Shown here piece after piece: positions 1-11,488 of a stretch of 64,000 bases of DNA. The notes beneath the pieces were generated by a model, which saw only the letters and a list, made by a program, of their open reading frames with translations, was not told where the DNA came from and made no database searches. Position 1 is the stretch's first letter. Each line of letters begins with the position of its first letter. The translations under genes and the position numbers were made by a program. Source of the stretch: Siphonodentalium dalli (lineage: Eukaryota > Mollusca > Scaphopoda > Gadilida > Siphonodentaliidae); the NCBI GenBank assembly GCA_032622095.1, contig CP136061.1:7634734-7698733 (forward strand), read 5' to 3'.

Positions 1-24
1 CACTATAGCCCAATTGTGCGCTTT

Positions 25-106
25 TTTACACCACGAGTGGGATTGATGATTTACCACACGAGATTTAGCTCGTGTGGTAAATCATCAATCCCACGAGTGG
101 TGTAAA
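25..106. repeat. Near-perfect 82-bp hairpin
   Basis: Two arms of about 37 bases, beginning TTTACACCACGAGTGG, are inverse complements around a 6-base loop. The flank at 107-147 and one arm recur in inverted orientation at the far end of the window (63922-63999), so this belongs to a dispersed hairpin element family. No coding potential is seen. Confidence 0.9.
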
Positions 107-362
107 TTTGGTATTCAGAAACACTACGTGTGTATTCTATATGTATATTACTTCTGATTCAACATTCAGACACTACCGTCTACACTGAGAGAACACACTA
201 ATTCACAAAATGTTTATATGTTTATGGCAGACCCCCTCCCCCGTTCCCATGGCGTCTGAGCATATTATACTATACTAGCTGAAACAGGTTCCCTTCGTGA
301 GCCTTTATTAATTTTGTTTAACCCCAAACAGTTTTTCCTTGCTAAAATGTGAATGTGTGATA

Positions 363-541
363 AAAAAGGATATCAAATTCGACGCAATTCTATACGTAAT
401 TTATTAACGTCGTCCACAAAATTCGATTCCAGCCTGGTTAAAGCTCAGCTTGAATCGAATTTAGTGCAATCGGTTAATACATTTAGTGCAATCGGTTAAT
501 ACATTTCGTATATATATAATTGCGACTCATTGGAGATCCTC
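363..541. repeat. Hairpin-type repeat ending GGAGATCCTCTA
   Basis: An imperfect inverted repeat built around AAATTCGATTC and GAATCGAATTT, with a 20-base stretch (ACATTTAGTGCAATCGGTTA) repeated in tandem inside. It ends in GGAGATCCTCTA, the terminus shared with elements at 2248, 6165 and both outer palindrome junctions. It is related to 6165-6318. Confidence 0.65.
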
Positions 542-589
542 TATGTAAGTGGATGTTGCGTGTGGCATATTTATATTCACATTCATTGG

Positions 590-665
590 TGGGAAATGTT
601 CAGACATTAAATTCAGCAAACGATGTTGAACTTATTGTCTGAATAGTTCCTAAGGGATAACTCGT
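590..665. repeat. Small hairpin MITE, AAATGTTCAGA / CCTAAGGGATAAC family
   Basis: It contains inverted halves GAAATGTTCAGACATTAA and TTATTGTCTGAATAGTTC, followed by CCTAAGGGATAAC. Better preserved family members lie at 29708-29833, 31736-31842 and 31890-31975, with a variant at 25100-25190. Confidence 0.6.
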
Positions 666-734
666 CAATGAGTATTTAGTATAGAATCTTTATAACATTA
701 AAAAACAATACAGGTTTTATCTTTCTTAGTTAAT

Positions 735-1125
735 ATCTGTTCCTTCACAATGTATTTCACAGTAGGTGGAGGTCCCAGTTCGCGATTGCATGATTTAGGT
801 GACTTTGTGTGCCATTTTGCTATGCGCGCTTACAATCATGGAATTTCTTCTGGGTAAATAATTATATGTTTATTGCGATTTCGGCCAACAAAAATCATGC
901 AATCTCGAAGTGGGACCACCCCTTAATGTGAAGTATATTACTGAGGAACAAATGTTGACAAAGAATTATATTCCCTGCTTGTTTTGTTCAATGTTAAAAA
1001 GTACATTGTCAAGACGGGTCAGAACATGAAAGTTCTCATGTTTTGTGTTGGTGGAATTTGATCTATACAGGCGTAGCTAGAGTAGAGATTCATGGCATGA
1101 TCTATAGTTGGATTTAAATGTCACC
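735..1125. mobile_element. Diverged copy of the element flanking the 51-bp minisatellite
   Basis: The stretch containing TATTTCACAGTAGGTGGAGG, GACTTTGTG and the end GGCGTAGCTAGAGTAGAGAT matches, with many substitutions, the non-autonomous element at 8757-9300 and 60845-61390. It carries internal inverted repeats. Here no tandem array follows it. Confidence 0.65.
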
Positions 1126-2247
1126 CACGTTGTTGAGATAAATATAGAAAGTGATTTTGGGTGAACTTTTATTTAGTAATTATCCACTCATCTTCTGCAT
1201 GTCCATGCGTTATCTGAAAAGAAAGAATAAACATTATTACTGATATCATGATATCAATCGTAAATTGAATTTCCCAAAACGCATGCATTTCTTGTATATT
1301 TTACTCCAAAGCTGGTTACTGGCCCAGTATTCGCTCAAATGTGTGTATAAGTGTACAAGAATAATATATGAGTATACTATGAATATATTTAACGCGCCCA
1401 TATTTATCAAAACGGCCAATTTACTTATATTCGCTTCAATTTCTGCATTAATGTATGTGCTTTATTAATATTAAGTTATCATATTTAATATATCCATAAT
1501 ATACATAAGATAGGGAGTACCAATACCTGGTCAACTAACCACTTTACTCCTATAAGTCTTGTTCTATAAGGTACATGCATAGTCAATTTACATATATTTA
1601 ATACACGCAGCAATTAGTTCACAACCAGAATAAATAGATTTAATATGTGTAATACGCCGTGTATCCAAAAATAACCAAACGACCCTTAACTCAGTATACC
1701 CGTTTCCATGTTTGTACTAAATTATATTTGTTTTTTCGCACAGCTTTTTAACAAAGTATAGTAATGAACCTCGGTTTGCCAAATTGACGCATGCTTTGAT
1801 GAGTTAGCAGTGGAAACCCAATCATTTCTGGAGTGGGCGACCGGCGCATGCATTACTTTCTCAGAATGTCCATGTATTGGTAATGAGAAATTAAATAATT
1901 GAATTGAATTAAATTACCGATATATACTAGTTTTTCTCTAACATTCTTTAAAAATTGTCAACCTGAAATATTTGTTCGCGATTTGTTGAGTGCTACTTAT
2001 CAACTTGAGACGGGGTTCCTCGTCGTGATTGCAACGAGGTGGTCACGTGATGATATGCCTGTCCGTTGAAGCGTGCAGCTGGGTGCTTGTATATTACCCC
2101 CACCCCCAACAATGACTGGGCTAAATAAGAATCTCGCTCAGACATTTTGGTACTTTATATCACGGTGTGGAATCACTTAGTTTCGAGTTGATGAGTATTA
2201 CGCACTCAAACGCGACCAGAATTTAGGAACCATATAATAAACTATGG
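1126..2247. other. No gene seen
   Basis: AT-rich DNA with only short open frames (the longest is about 67 codons at 1265-1468 and lacks any recognisable motif). No RNA gene or clear repeat boundary could be seen. Confidence 0.5.
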
Positions 2248-2413
2248 TATAGAGGATCTCCAACGAGTTATGTTGGGATATAAGATTTTATGAAGCGAGT
2301 TTGAGAAATTTGATTCACAACGAGTCGTCGACGAGTTGTGAATCAAATTTATCAAACGAGTTTCGTAAAATCTTATATCTCAACATAATGAGTTGAAGAT
2401 CTTGTATATCACA
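2248..2413. repeat. Long hairpin element with TATAGAGGATCTCC terminus
   Basis: Inverted arms of about 75 bases (for example ATAAGATTTTATGAAGCGAG against CGTAAAATCTTAT) surround the palindromic centre CGAGTCGTCGACGAG. One arm and the downstream 200 bases resemble 63484-63800 in the same orientation, which makes it a dispersed family. Confidence 0.85.
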
Positions 2414-2699
2414 TGAAAAAAACTAAAGCTTTATGCCTTTTTAACAACATCAGCTCTGTAGAGAACACGCAAACTGTATACAAGTCTTGTGTTGGCTCAG
2501 ACGGTTCACCGCTATACGTCAGTACTGCGTTACACGCGCAAAGAAATATAGTACCTTTTAGTTTCGTCTTTATTTGACGTCTATTGGGTTATTTATTGAT
2601 AACATTTGTCAATAATATAATTTTAATCAAAACAAATAATCAGTTTTCAACAGTAATTCACAGTTTTTCGTTATAATGTCACGCTTGCAGGTATACAAT

Positions 2700-3475
2700 G
2701 AAATTGATTACCGGGGCTATTAGCCACCAGTGACATGTAAGAAAATATGTAATGGATTTTTCAATGATATTATAGGGGTTTCATGTGATTTAATGATATA
2801 TTTAATGAAAAGTGATTACCGCTTGGACTATTAGCCACTAGTGACATATATAGAGGATATGAAATGAGTGTTTCTCTCATATGATATTTATGAAACGAGT
2901 CTAAGAATTTTCAGTTTTCTCAAGCCTCTGGCGAGAGAAAACTGAAAATTCGTGACGAGTTTCATAAATATCATATGAGAGAAACACGAATTACATATTC
3001 TATTTATCATATGACACCTATAAATTGATTATGATGTCCAAAACGCACACAAATCACTAAATAACTATATGACATCGGCAGCAAAAGGTTAATGTGACGT
3101 CACTTCATTGCACCGGAAGCCCAATTACCCATGGTGAACTAGCAGAAATAATATGCACGCGAAGATATAGTGCGCTATTCTGTTCTCGGTTTGTGACATT
3201 ATATCGTATGTTTATTAGATAAGTACGAATTACATATTCTATTTATCGTATAACAATGTCCAAAACTATATATTTCAAGATTATAATTGCGAGAATTTCG
3301 GCATCGCGTTGATTGACGAGCACGAATTTTACCTGCATTTGGTTAGAGATGCGGCTCGGCCCCGGCTGCCATTCAGCCAATCAGAACACACTTTTTGTCA
3401 ACAAACCAATCAAATTATCGGATTGGATTTTTCAATGATATTATAGGGGTTTTATGTGATTTAATGATATATTAC
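2700..3475. mobile_element. Composite non-autonomous element with hairpin at 2866-2987
   Basis: A hairpin with arms containing GTTTCTCTCATATGATATTT is followed by about 450 bases whose reverse complement recurs in the right palindrome arm at 52007-52655. About 50 bases, including TTTTTCAATGATATTATAGG, are repeated directly on both sides (about 2753 and 3423). There is no credible coding frame. Confidence 0.7.
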
Positions 3476-3477
3476 AT

Positions 3478-3765
3478 AGTATTTTGGCAGCATCGAGCAT
3501 ATGCTATACTATCTGTCAAACAAGCTGATACCTCATTTGTCCACAAGCTCACAATTGTTTGTTTAAATATTCTGACCAAAGTTGTCAGTCGAAGGATTCT
3601 CCTATATGTATGGACTTCTGTATTCTACGAACCTCCGACTGGCAACTTTGGTCAGAATGTTATAGAAAAAAGTTATAGAGTATTTCAAACACATAATGTA
3701 TCAACTTGTTTTTTAAATAAAATAGCATATGCTCTTAACAGTCAAAATGCTATGTTTGTGTCAGT
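3478..3765. repeat. Nested palindrome
   Basis: Two pairs of inverted segments are visible: CTGACCAAAGTTG with CAACTTTGGTCAG, and AGCATATGCTAT with ATAGCATATGCT. The 147-codon open frame at 3395-3838 runs through both palindromes and is best read as incidental. Confidence 0.7.
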
Positions 3766-3974
3766 TCCTCATTTATTATGTTTTCATGCGGTTGCGTATT
3801 TTGAATGCGTGGTACTCACTGACCTTGAAACCACGTGATTATCCACCGTGTATATTTCGCGATAGACTCGATAATAGACTCATATGAACTAAACCAAACT
3901 ATCTTTACTGCCGCTATAAGTTGGTTAAATTGTCGACGTCGACTGTTTGTTGTGCTTGAAATTTTGACGCGTTG

Positions 3975-4724
3975 TACACTGAGCAAAAATGTTAGTCAAT
4001 ATGACTAACTTATGTTAGTCAAGGTTTTGTGATCAGAATGATTAACTTTGGTTAGTGATAATGACTAACTCGGAAAGTTAGTCATAATGGCCATATTGTT
4101 GTTAGTCATAACGACTAAGACAAGTTTATTCAAAATGATTAGGACTGATTCATTCTGATTGACTTCTCTTAGTCACAGGGACTGTGAACATGTAATTTTG
4201 AGGAACTATTGTGTAAATTAATCAAAGACTCAACCAGATACTGCAATATCCAGAATCTGAGACCAGGTTGAAAGCATGCCAATCTTTCAATCAATTCTCA
4301 AAAATTCAGATTTCAGTACTGGTATGTTGAGATGTGTAACAATGGTTTGTGATATAGGTCTATTTATAGCTTGGTTCATTTCCGAGATGGCTGTGATGTT
4401 TATGAACTAGAACCTGTTATCCAAATATTGTAGCCTTTGATCAGTATTGTTTGCCATAATCTCCGATTACATTAGTTTCTTTATAGATTGTACATAATTG
4501 CGATAAAATTGATACAATTGATACTAAACATTTAACAATTATATTAAACATAATTTAAGGCAATGTTGTAATTTTGTTATTATTCATGTAACTTAGTCAC
4601 TATGACTAAGGCCAGAGTTAGTCATAGTGACTTATGGGAATGTATGGGTTAGTCCAAATAACTCCAAATTGCTTGTGACTAAACATAAGTTAGTCATATT
4701 GACAGGATTTTTTTTCTCAGTGTA
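3975..4724. mobile_element. Tc1/mariner-type MITE with TA duplication
   Basis: Terminal inverted repeats start CACTGAGCAAAAATGTTAGT and end CTCAGTG, flanked on both sides by TA, the duplication typical of Tc1/mariner elements. Subterminal regions are rich in the repeated words GTTAGTCA and TGACTAAC. At 746 bp it has no transposase frame, so it is non-autonomous. Confidence 0.8.
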
Positions 4725-5099
4725 CCATGCAGTATTTTGTCGTGGCAAATTGGTGTAATGTAACCAAAATGGTAACAACTGCTACAACGGAATATCATTA
4801 GAAATAAACCATAAAAGCAAGCTTATATTGGGTGGTCAATATGCGGATAGTGGCAAATTATTATAATTTTAGCCCGCAATTCCGTTAGCAAGGAATCAAG
4901 TGGCATGCAAAACCAGTCTCGTTCTGAGAAAAGACTAAAATAGAGCTGTGGATACTTTTACACTCACCAATCATCATCATCACTGCACGAACTTGCAGTG
5001 CTTGACGTAGACGGGCTACTATCACAACTGCGTCTCTCGCGGTGCTACAAGCAGAGGAAATATAGTACACTTAATATGGGAGCAGGGACATGGCTGCAC

Positions 5100-5275
5100 G
5101 GTTTCCTATACGGGGTGTCATATATTGAGGAGCTACAACGAGTCCCCAGTTCATAGCAGAATTTAAAAACAAGTCCAGAAATTAGGTCTGGACCGAGCCT
5201 TTGGTGAGGTCCAGACTTAATTTACTGGACGAGTTTTGTAAATTCTACTATAAACTGAGGACGAATTGTGGATTC
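5100..5275. repeat. Imperfect hairpin
   Basis: The segment around AATTAGGTCTGGACC pairs with GGTCCAGACTTAATT, and outer parts (AGAATTTAAAAACAAGTCCAG with the reverse complement of CTGGACGAGTTTTGTAAATTC) pair as well. It directly precedes a TTAA-flanked MITE. Confidence 0.65.
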
Positions 5276-5312
5276 GTATTATTACATGATCCAAAACATC
5301 GACAAAACACAC

Positions 5313-5695
5313 TTAAAGGTACTCAATCCGATCAGACGGTCACCATACCATCAAGATGCAACAACAACAACAACATTTCTTCAAAATACTCTTCAGTTAT
5401 CAGAATCGATTTATTATGGCCGTATTATCACCAAAGGATCATGAAATTTGACCGTATTACCACTTGATTTTAGAGTTATCCATCTTCATCCGCAATTTTG
5501 TCCGAGACCCTCCGTTTGACCACGTGTTTCTGGGCCACTTATTATTACACATCTCGAGAAATAACTTCAAAAAGTCGATATCTGATCACTCTGAGCTTTG
5601 ATAGGCGGGTTCATCGACTCGAATCAAATATGTGTTACTCCCGAAGCCAAAGCAATAGTAATTTAGGAGCGTCTGATCGGATTGAGTCCCTTTAA
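5313..5695. mobile_element. TTAA-flanked MITE
   Basis: The left end TTAAAGGTACTCAATCCGAT and the right end ATCGGATTGAGTCCCTTTAA are inverted repeats with TTAA at both borders. TTAA duplications are characteristic of piggyBac-type transposition. A half copy of this end lies near 23985-24040. Open frames inside are short and unconvincing. Confidence 0.75.
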
Positions 5696-6164
5696 ATCAA
5701 CAAATGGGACGCGAAACGAACATCGGCTTCTATAAGGAATGTGCTGATGTTTCACGCAACTATGCATTGTTTGCCAGATAAAAAACGACTTATTGGCGTA
5801 TTTAATGTCGTATATTTAATGACATAACTTTTCAAAGTCTTCATTCATTATAGTTTGTTGGAAAAATATTGGAAGCCATAGCATTTTGAGACGTAGCGTA
5901 CGGAATGTAAACAGCCGACAAACCGGAAGTCAAATGTCACCTGGCACTATTTCCTGTTATTAAACGAACGTTTAATATCACAATTTATCACATAATTTGG
6001 CCATAAAAGCAGTTTCATAATTATCGGTAATAGACACGTTTAATATCAGCGCGTGCGATGACGTCACGGCGTTCTTCAGATAACTTGCGATCGCTGTAGT
6101 TTATGCTTGTTGTTTTCGATGAATATTTCGCGTTGCTTCGGGTTTATTTGATCATGTGATAAAA
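5696..6164. other. No gene seen
   Basis: No open frame of note, RNA gene or bounded repeat is visible in this stretch. Confidence 0.45.
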
Positions 6165-6318
6165 GGTATCTCACACTCGTCCTATTTGATACGTAATTTA
6201 TCAACCTCGTCCTCTAAATTCTATTTGAGACTCGGTAAACCTCGGCTCAAATCGAATTTAGTGAACTCGGTTGATAGATTCCGTATAAAATAGGAACTCA
6301 TGTGAGATCCTCTATTTA
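6165..6318. repeat. Hairpin-type repeat ending GAGATCCTCTA
   Basis: An imperfect palindrome with the pairs TACGTAATTTATCAACCTCG / CGGTTGATAGATTCCGTA and AAATTCTATTTGAG / CTCAAATCGAATTT. It is closely related to the copy at 363-541. Confidence 0.7.
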
Positions 6319-6419
6319 TAGAATTGGTTTATTGAATGGAATAATGTAGGATTATGTAATAAATATAATTTCTGCACCACATTGAATCAGACCGAACTTC
6401 TCATGTCCGGGACTTTGCA

Positions 6420-6645
6420 CCATTGGGTTAGAAGACTCCAACTCAGGCTTTCATTGGGTTAGAAGACTCCAACTCAGGCTTTCATTGGGTTAGAAGACTC
6501 CAACTCAGGCTTTCATTGGGTTAGAAGACTCCAACTCAGGCTTTCATTGGGTTAGAAGACTCCAACTCAGGCTTTCATTGGGTTAGAAGACTCCAACTCA
6601 GGCTTTCATTGGGTTAGAAGACTCCAACTCAGGCTTTCATTTGTT
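6420..6645. repeat. 31-bp tandem repeat, seven copies
   Basis: Seven almost identical copies of a 31-bp unit containing GGGTTAGAAGACTCCAACTC. The near absence of substitutions points to recent expansion. The array lies just outside the left palindrome arm and has no counterpart beyond the right arm within this window. Confidence 0.95.
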
Positions 6646-7084
6646 CGAAATTAAAATATTCAACCTCTAGCGCCACCGAATATGGTTGCAAAGTTTTCCA
6701 GCTAATGACCATTTCACTCCAAATATTTAACCGGAAGTAACAAACTGTTCGACTTTTTGGTCTAAAAACGTCATATTTAATGCTAGTTTATAGTCTGAAA
6801 TTTCCTCTTGTTGATAACTGCATTCTAAGTCAGGAGGGTGGGTCAGGAGATCCTCTATAACTAGTAAGAATAACAATAATTAGATCAAGTTCTGCTGACG
6901 AGTTTCCAACAGATATAGTGATAAACAGTAATAACTATATAGTGATAAATAGCACGAAGAGCAGTAATTAGTTCAAGTTCAACAGACGTGTTCCCTGTCA
7001 ACAGACGAATTTCCCAGCAGTATGCACACGATCGATCACAAGATTTAACTAGTCAGGCAGCTACGGTGTCTATTTATTAGCCGT

Positions 7085-7312
7085 TATTTATGACAGAGAT
7101 TATTTATGGCAGATGTTTTTTATGGGAGAGGTTATTTATGGCAGATGTTATTTATGGGAGAAGATATTTATGGCAGATGTTTTAATGGGAGAGATAATTT
7201 ATGGCAGAGGTTACTTATGGGAGATGTTATTTATGGGAGAGGTTATTTAAGGCAGATATTATTTATGGAGAGGTTATTTATGGAAGAGGTTATTTATGGC
7301 AGAGGGCGAAAG
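7085..7312. repeat. Degenerate TTATTTATGGCAGAGG tandem repeat
   Basis: About a dozen units of 15-18 bases, varying around TTATTTATGG(C/G)AGAGG, give an artificial Tyr-Gly-Arg-Gly-rich translation in several frames. The right-arm copy is at 62999-63240. Confidence 0.9.
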
Positions 7313-7769
7313 CGGAAATGGCCGAACCGTTTGAGATTAGTCATCGTATACCCAAAACTGCAAGTCATCCTTCAGTCCCTCGCTAAAACCTGGTCAGACC
7401 ACTGCCATCACAGTCCGTCGCTAAAACCTGGTCAGACCACTGCCGTCACAGTTTGTTTATTTAAGTCTTGTGTCGGTTATACAATTCATTTTGACTTGAT
7501 CTGGCCATTTTAAAACTTAATATAGACAGTTTAGTTTCTGAGAACAATGCAGACAGAATTTTTACCGACAAAAGTCAAATTAAAAGATGTCCTTACATTA
7601 TGTATATGCATACGTTGTATACGTGGTATGCAGTGGTCAGACCATGTAGAGGTCAGACCAGACTGAACGCTGCCTCGCAGTTAGCGTATATCACCCGTCT
7701 AATACAGTCTTGCGAAGTATAATAAGAGCTGTATGTGCACGGAGACACGACATTTCATCCCATATGTTT

Positions 7770-7835
7770 ATTTAGATTTACATAGCCCGTCTGTGTGTGT
7801 TATTTATATTTATATTTACATAGCCCGTCTGTGTT
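7770..7835. repeat. 36-bp tandem repeat, two copies
   Basis: Two units containing ACATAGCCCGTCTGTGT and TATTTATATTTA. The right arm carries about seven units at 62268-62530, so the array has changed length since the arms separated. Confidence 0.8.
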
Positions 7836-8138
7836 ACACTAAATCATGTTCGGTGATTGGTCAACTGCCAATTGAGTCATCCGTTTCATACCCCAATAAC
7901 ACACATACCGTAACATGAACACAGCGTCACTAATTGATGACATAAACTGACCTAATCACTAAAAGCAGTCAGCAGAATAATTGGGCGTGCTTTCCAAAGT
8001 TGAGCCGAAATGCACCTGAAGCCACTTATTTATATCGACTACTTTAACGTTACTGATTGCTTAGAAATAGTATATTGGGCTGACTGACCGTGCTGCGTGG
8101 GCTAGTCTCAAATTATGGGCAGACTTTGTGAACATTTC

Positions 8139-8688
8139 TTAAAGGGACATTGTACTCAAATGTTGTTGTTGGTTTCTATAGTCTCTGAGTCGTAGAATAA
8201 GGTAACCATATTTCTAGTACTTCAAAGTATGTTGAGTACGACGTAATGTTAGGGATGGAAGATTGTCGTCGGGTAATTTTTGTACAGTTGTCTAGCAAAT
8301 GTATCAAATAAATGTTATATTATATGCATACTAGTCCCATATACTCATTTAAGTTATTGTATAGTCACTAGTCAGTGAGTGGATTGAGTTTACGCCCTTA
8401 TCAACATATTTTTTTTACACGATCATGTGTGCCACGCGTTGCCCAATCCACTATCCGTTAATTAATTTGATTACGTCTTGTACACGGAAATTCGTACCTA
8501 AATTTATGGCTCCAGCCATAAATTAAATTTATATCAAATTATTAATTTTGATTTTAAAATAACCTATTAACCTGAACGTTTACAGAATATATCTTCGACT
8601 CAAATTACCTATGTTATAATATATTATCGATATTAGATCGTTGTTATTACCGGGAATTTATTGAAAATAGCGTATAGTAGCCCTTTAA
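8139..8688. mobile_element. TTAA-flanked MITE shared by both arms
   Basis: The left end TTAAAGGGACATTGTACTC and the right end AGTAGCCCTTTAA carry TTAA at both borders with short inverted termini AGGG/CCCT. The same element is at 61460-61969 in the right arm, so it was present before the arms diverged. No transposase frame is present. Confidence 0.65.
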
Positions 8689-8756
8689 GTAATACATATT
8701 TTAGCACCGTATCTTAAAGATTCTATATTTCTTCCCGGCAAGGCTTCTAATAATGT

Positions 8757-9300
8757 ACTAGATCATGCCATGAAAACCTTCTTTAGATACCTACTCTAGA
8801 TACCTACTCTAGATACACCCGTAGTGACCATACTCCACCAGTACAAAACCTGGGATATTTTTGAAGTTCTGAGCATTGTGATAGGGAGTTATCTAACATT
8901 GAATAAACAAGGCAGAAAATGTATTTCTTTGTGAATATTTGTTCCTGAATAATCTACTTCACAGTAAGGGTGGTACCAGCTCGAGATTGTGTGTGACTTG
9001 TTTGAGCCGATATCGCACAAAACATTGAATTAAAAACCCTGGAAAATATCCATGATTGTATGCGACGCAAAGCAAAATCGCCCACAAAATCACTGAAATT
9101 GTGCAATTTCGAGTTGGAGCCTTCACCTACAGTAAAATGCAATATGAACAGATATTAACTGAAAAATATATCACCTACACTATGTTTTCAATATTATAAA
9201 CTCCCCTTTTACAACATAAAACCGTTCCCAGGTTTTGTCCTGGTGGAATATTATCTCTATAGACGTAGCTAGAGTAGACATTCATAGCATAATCAAATAA
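8757..9300. mobile_element. Non-autonomous element with inverted ends next to minisatellite
   Basis: Outer inverted segments (CCACCAGTACAAAACCTGGG and CCCAGGTTTTGTCCTGGTGG) and inner ones (GGTGGTACCAGCTCGAGATT with AATTTCGAGTTGGAGCC) enclose about 540 bases. CTACTCTAGATAC is repeated at its outer end. The 51-bp array starts within its other end (GACATTCATAGCATAATCAA). The right-arm copy is 60845-61390. Confidence 0.7.
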
Positions 9301-11325
9301 TGAACCATAGTGGATCTAGTTTGTCTACTAACTCATAGCATAATCAAACAATGAACCATATTGAATCTAGCTTGTCTACTAATTCATGGCATAATCAAAT
9401 AATGAACCATATTGAATCTAGCTTGTCTACTAATTCATGGCATAATCAAATAATGAACCATAGTGGATCTAGTTTGTCTACTAATTCATGGCATAATCAA
9501 ATAATGAACCATAGTGGATCTAGCTTGTCTACTAATTCATGGCATAATCAAATAATGAACCATAGTGGATCTAGTTTGTCTACTGATTCATGGCATAATC
9601 AAATAATGAACCATAGTGGATCTAGTTTGTCTACTAATTCATGGCATAATCAAATAATGAACCATAGTGGATCTAGCTTGTCTACTAATTCATGGCATAA
9701 TCAAATAATGAACCATAGTGAATATAGTGTGTCTACTAATTCATGGCATAATCAAATAATGAACCATAGTGGATCTAGCTTGTCTACTAATTCATGGCAT
9801 AATCAAATAATGAACCATAGTGGATCTAGTTTGTCTACTAATTCATGGCATAATCAAATAATGAACCATAGTGAATATAGCGTGTCTACTAATTCATGGC
9901 ATAATCAAATAATGAACCATAGTTGATCTAGTTTGTCTACTAATTCATGGCATAATCAAATAATGAACCATAGTGGATCTAGTTTGTCTACTAATTCATG
10001 GCATAATCAAATAATGAACCATAGTGAATATAGCGTGTCTACTAATTCATGGCACAATCAAATAATGAACCATAGTGGATCTAGCTTGTCTACTAATTCA
10101 TGGCACAATCAAATAATGAACCATAGTGGATCTAGTTTGTCTACTAATTCATGGCATACTCAAATAATGAACCATAGTGGATCTAGCTTGTCTACTAATT
10201 CATGGCATAATCAAATAATGAACCATAGTGGATCTAGTTTGTCTACTGATTCATGGCATAATCAAATAATGAACCATAGTGAATATAGCTTGTCTACTAA
10301 TTCATGGCATAATCAAATAATGAACCATAGTGAATCTAGCTTGTCTACTAATTCATGGCATAATCAAATAATGAACCATAGTGAATATAGCGTGTCTACT
10401 AATTCATGGCATAATCAAATAATGAACCATAGTGAATCTAGCTTGTCTACTAATTCATGGCATACTCAAATAATGAACCATAGTGAATATAGCGTGTCTA
10501 CTAATTCATGGCATAATCAAATAATGAACCATAGTGAATCTAGCTTGTCTACTAATTCATGGCATACTCAAATAATGAACCATAGTGGATCTAGTTTGTC
10601 TACTAATTCATGGCATAATCAAATAATGAACCATAGTGGATCTAGTTTGTCTACTGATTCATGGCATAATCAAATAATGAACCATAGTGGATCTAGCTTG
10701 TCTACTAATTCATGGCATAATCAAATAATGAACCATAGTGAATCTAGCTTGTCTACTAATTCATGGCATAATCAAATAATGAACCATAGTGGATCTAGCT
10801 TGTCTACTAATTCATGGCATACTCAAATAATGAACCATAGTGGATATAGCGTGTCTACTAATTCATGGCATAATCAAATAATGAACCATAGTGAATCTAG
10901 TTTGTCTACTAATTCATGGCATAATCAAATAATGAACCATAGTGAATATAGTGTGTCTACTAATTCATGGCATAATCAAATAATGAACCATAGTGGATCT
11001 AGCTTGTCTACTAATTCATGGCATAATCAAATAATGAACCATAGTGGATCTAGTTTGTCTACTAATTCATGGCATAATCAAATAATGAACCATAGTGGAT
11101 CTAGTTTGTCTACTAATTCATGGCATAATCAAATAATGAACCATAGTGGATCTAGCTTGTCTACTAATTCATGGCATAATCAAATAATGAACCATAGTGA
11201 ATATAGTGTGTCTACTAATTCATGGCATAATCAAATAATGAACCATAGTGGATCTAGCTTGTCTACTAATTCATGGCATAATCAAATAATAAACCATAGT
11301 GAATCTAGCTTGTCTACTAATTCGC
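9298..11325 (+). repeat. 51-bp minisatellite, about 40 copies, open in one frame
   Basis: The unit is 51 bases and encodes a 17-residue repeat (MNHSGSSLSTNSWHNQI) in one plus-strand frame. The frame is interrupted only near 9927 by TGA and ends at 11387 in non-repeat DNA. Unit variants mix GGA/GAA, TCT/TAT, AGT/AGC and TTG/GTG, most of which change residues, so protein-level selection is not evident. There is no signal peptide, recognisable domain or promoter. I read it as a minisatellite whose length happens to be a multiple of three, with a translated product unproven. Confidence 0.92.
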
Positions 11326-11488
11326 TCATTCATCTCGCCTGGTTGTCACGGATTTCAAACCGCTGTGTTAATCCCATGTACGTATAGTTTAGATAGCCGT
11401 TGCTATGGAGATATGATTCATGCCTCTTCTTTTCCATTTCGTATCTGAGCTCCGGACTTATTAGCATAGTCTTGTGTTTGAGGGCTGA

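Noticed and set aside
3395-3838. A 147-codon open frame on the plus strand
   Set aside because: It spans a nested palindrome (3478-3765), shows no domain, and its left part lies in a dispersed element.
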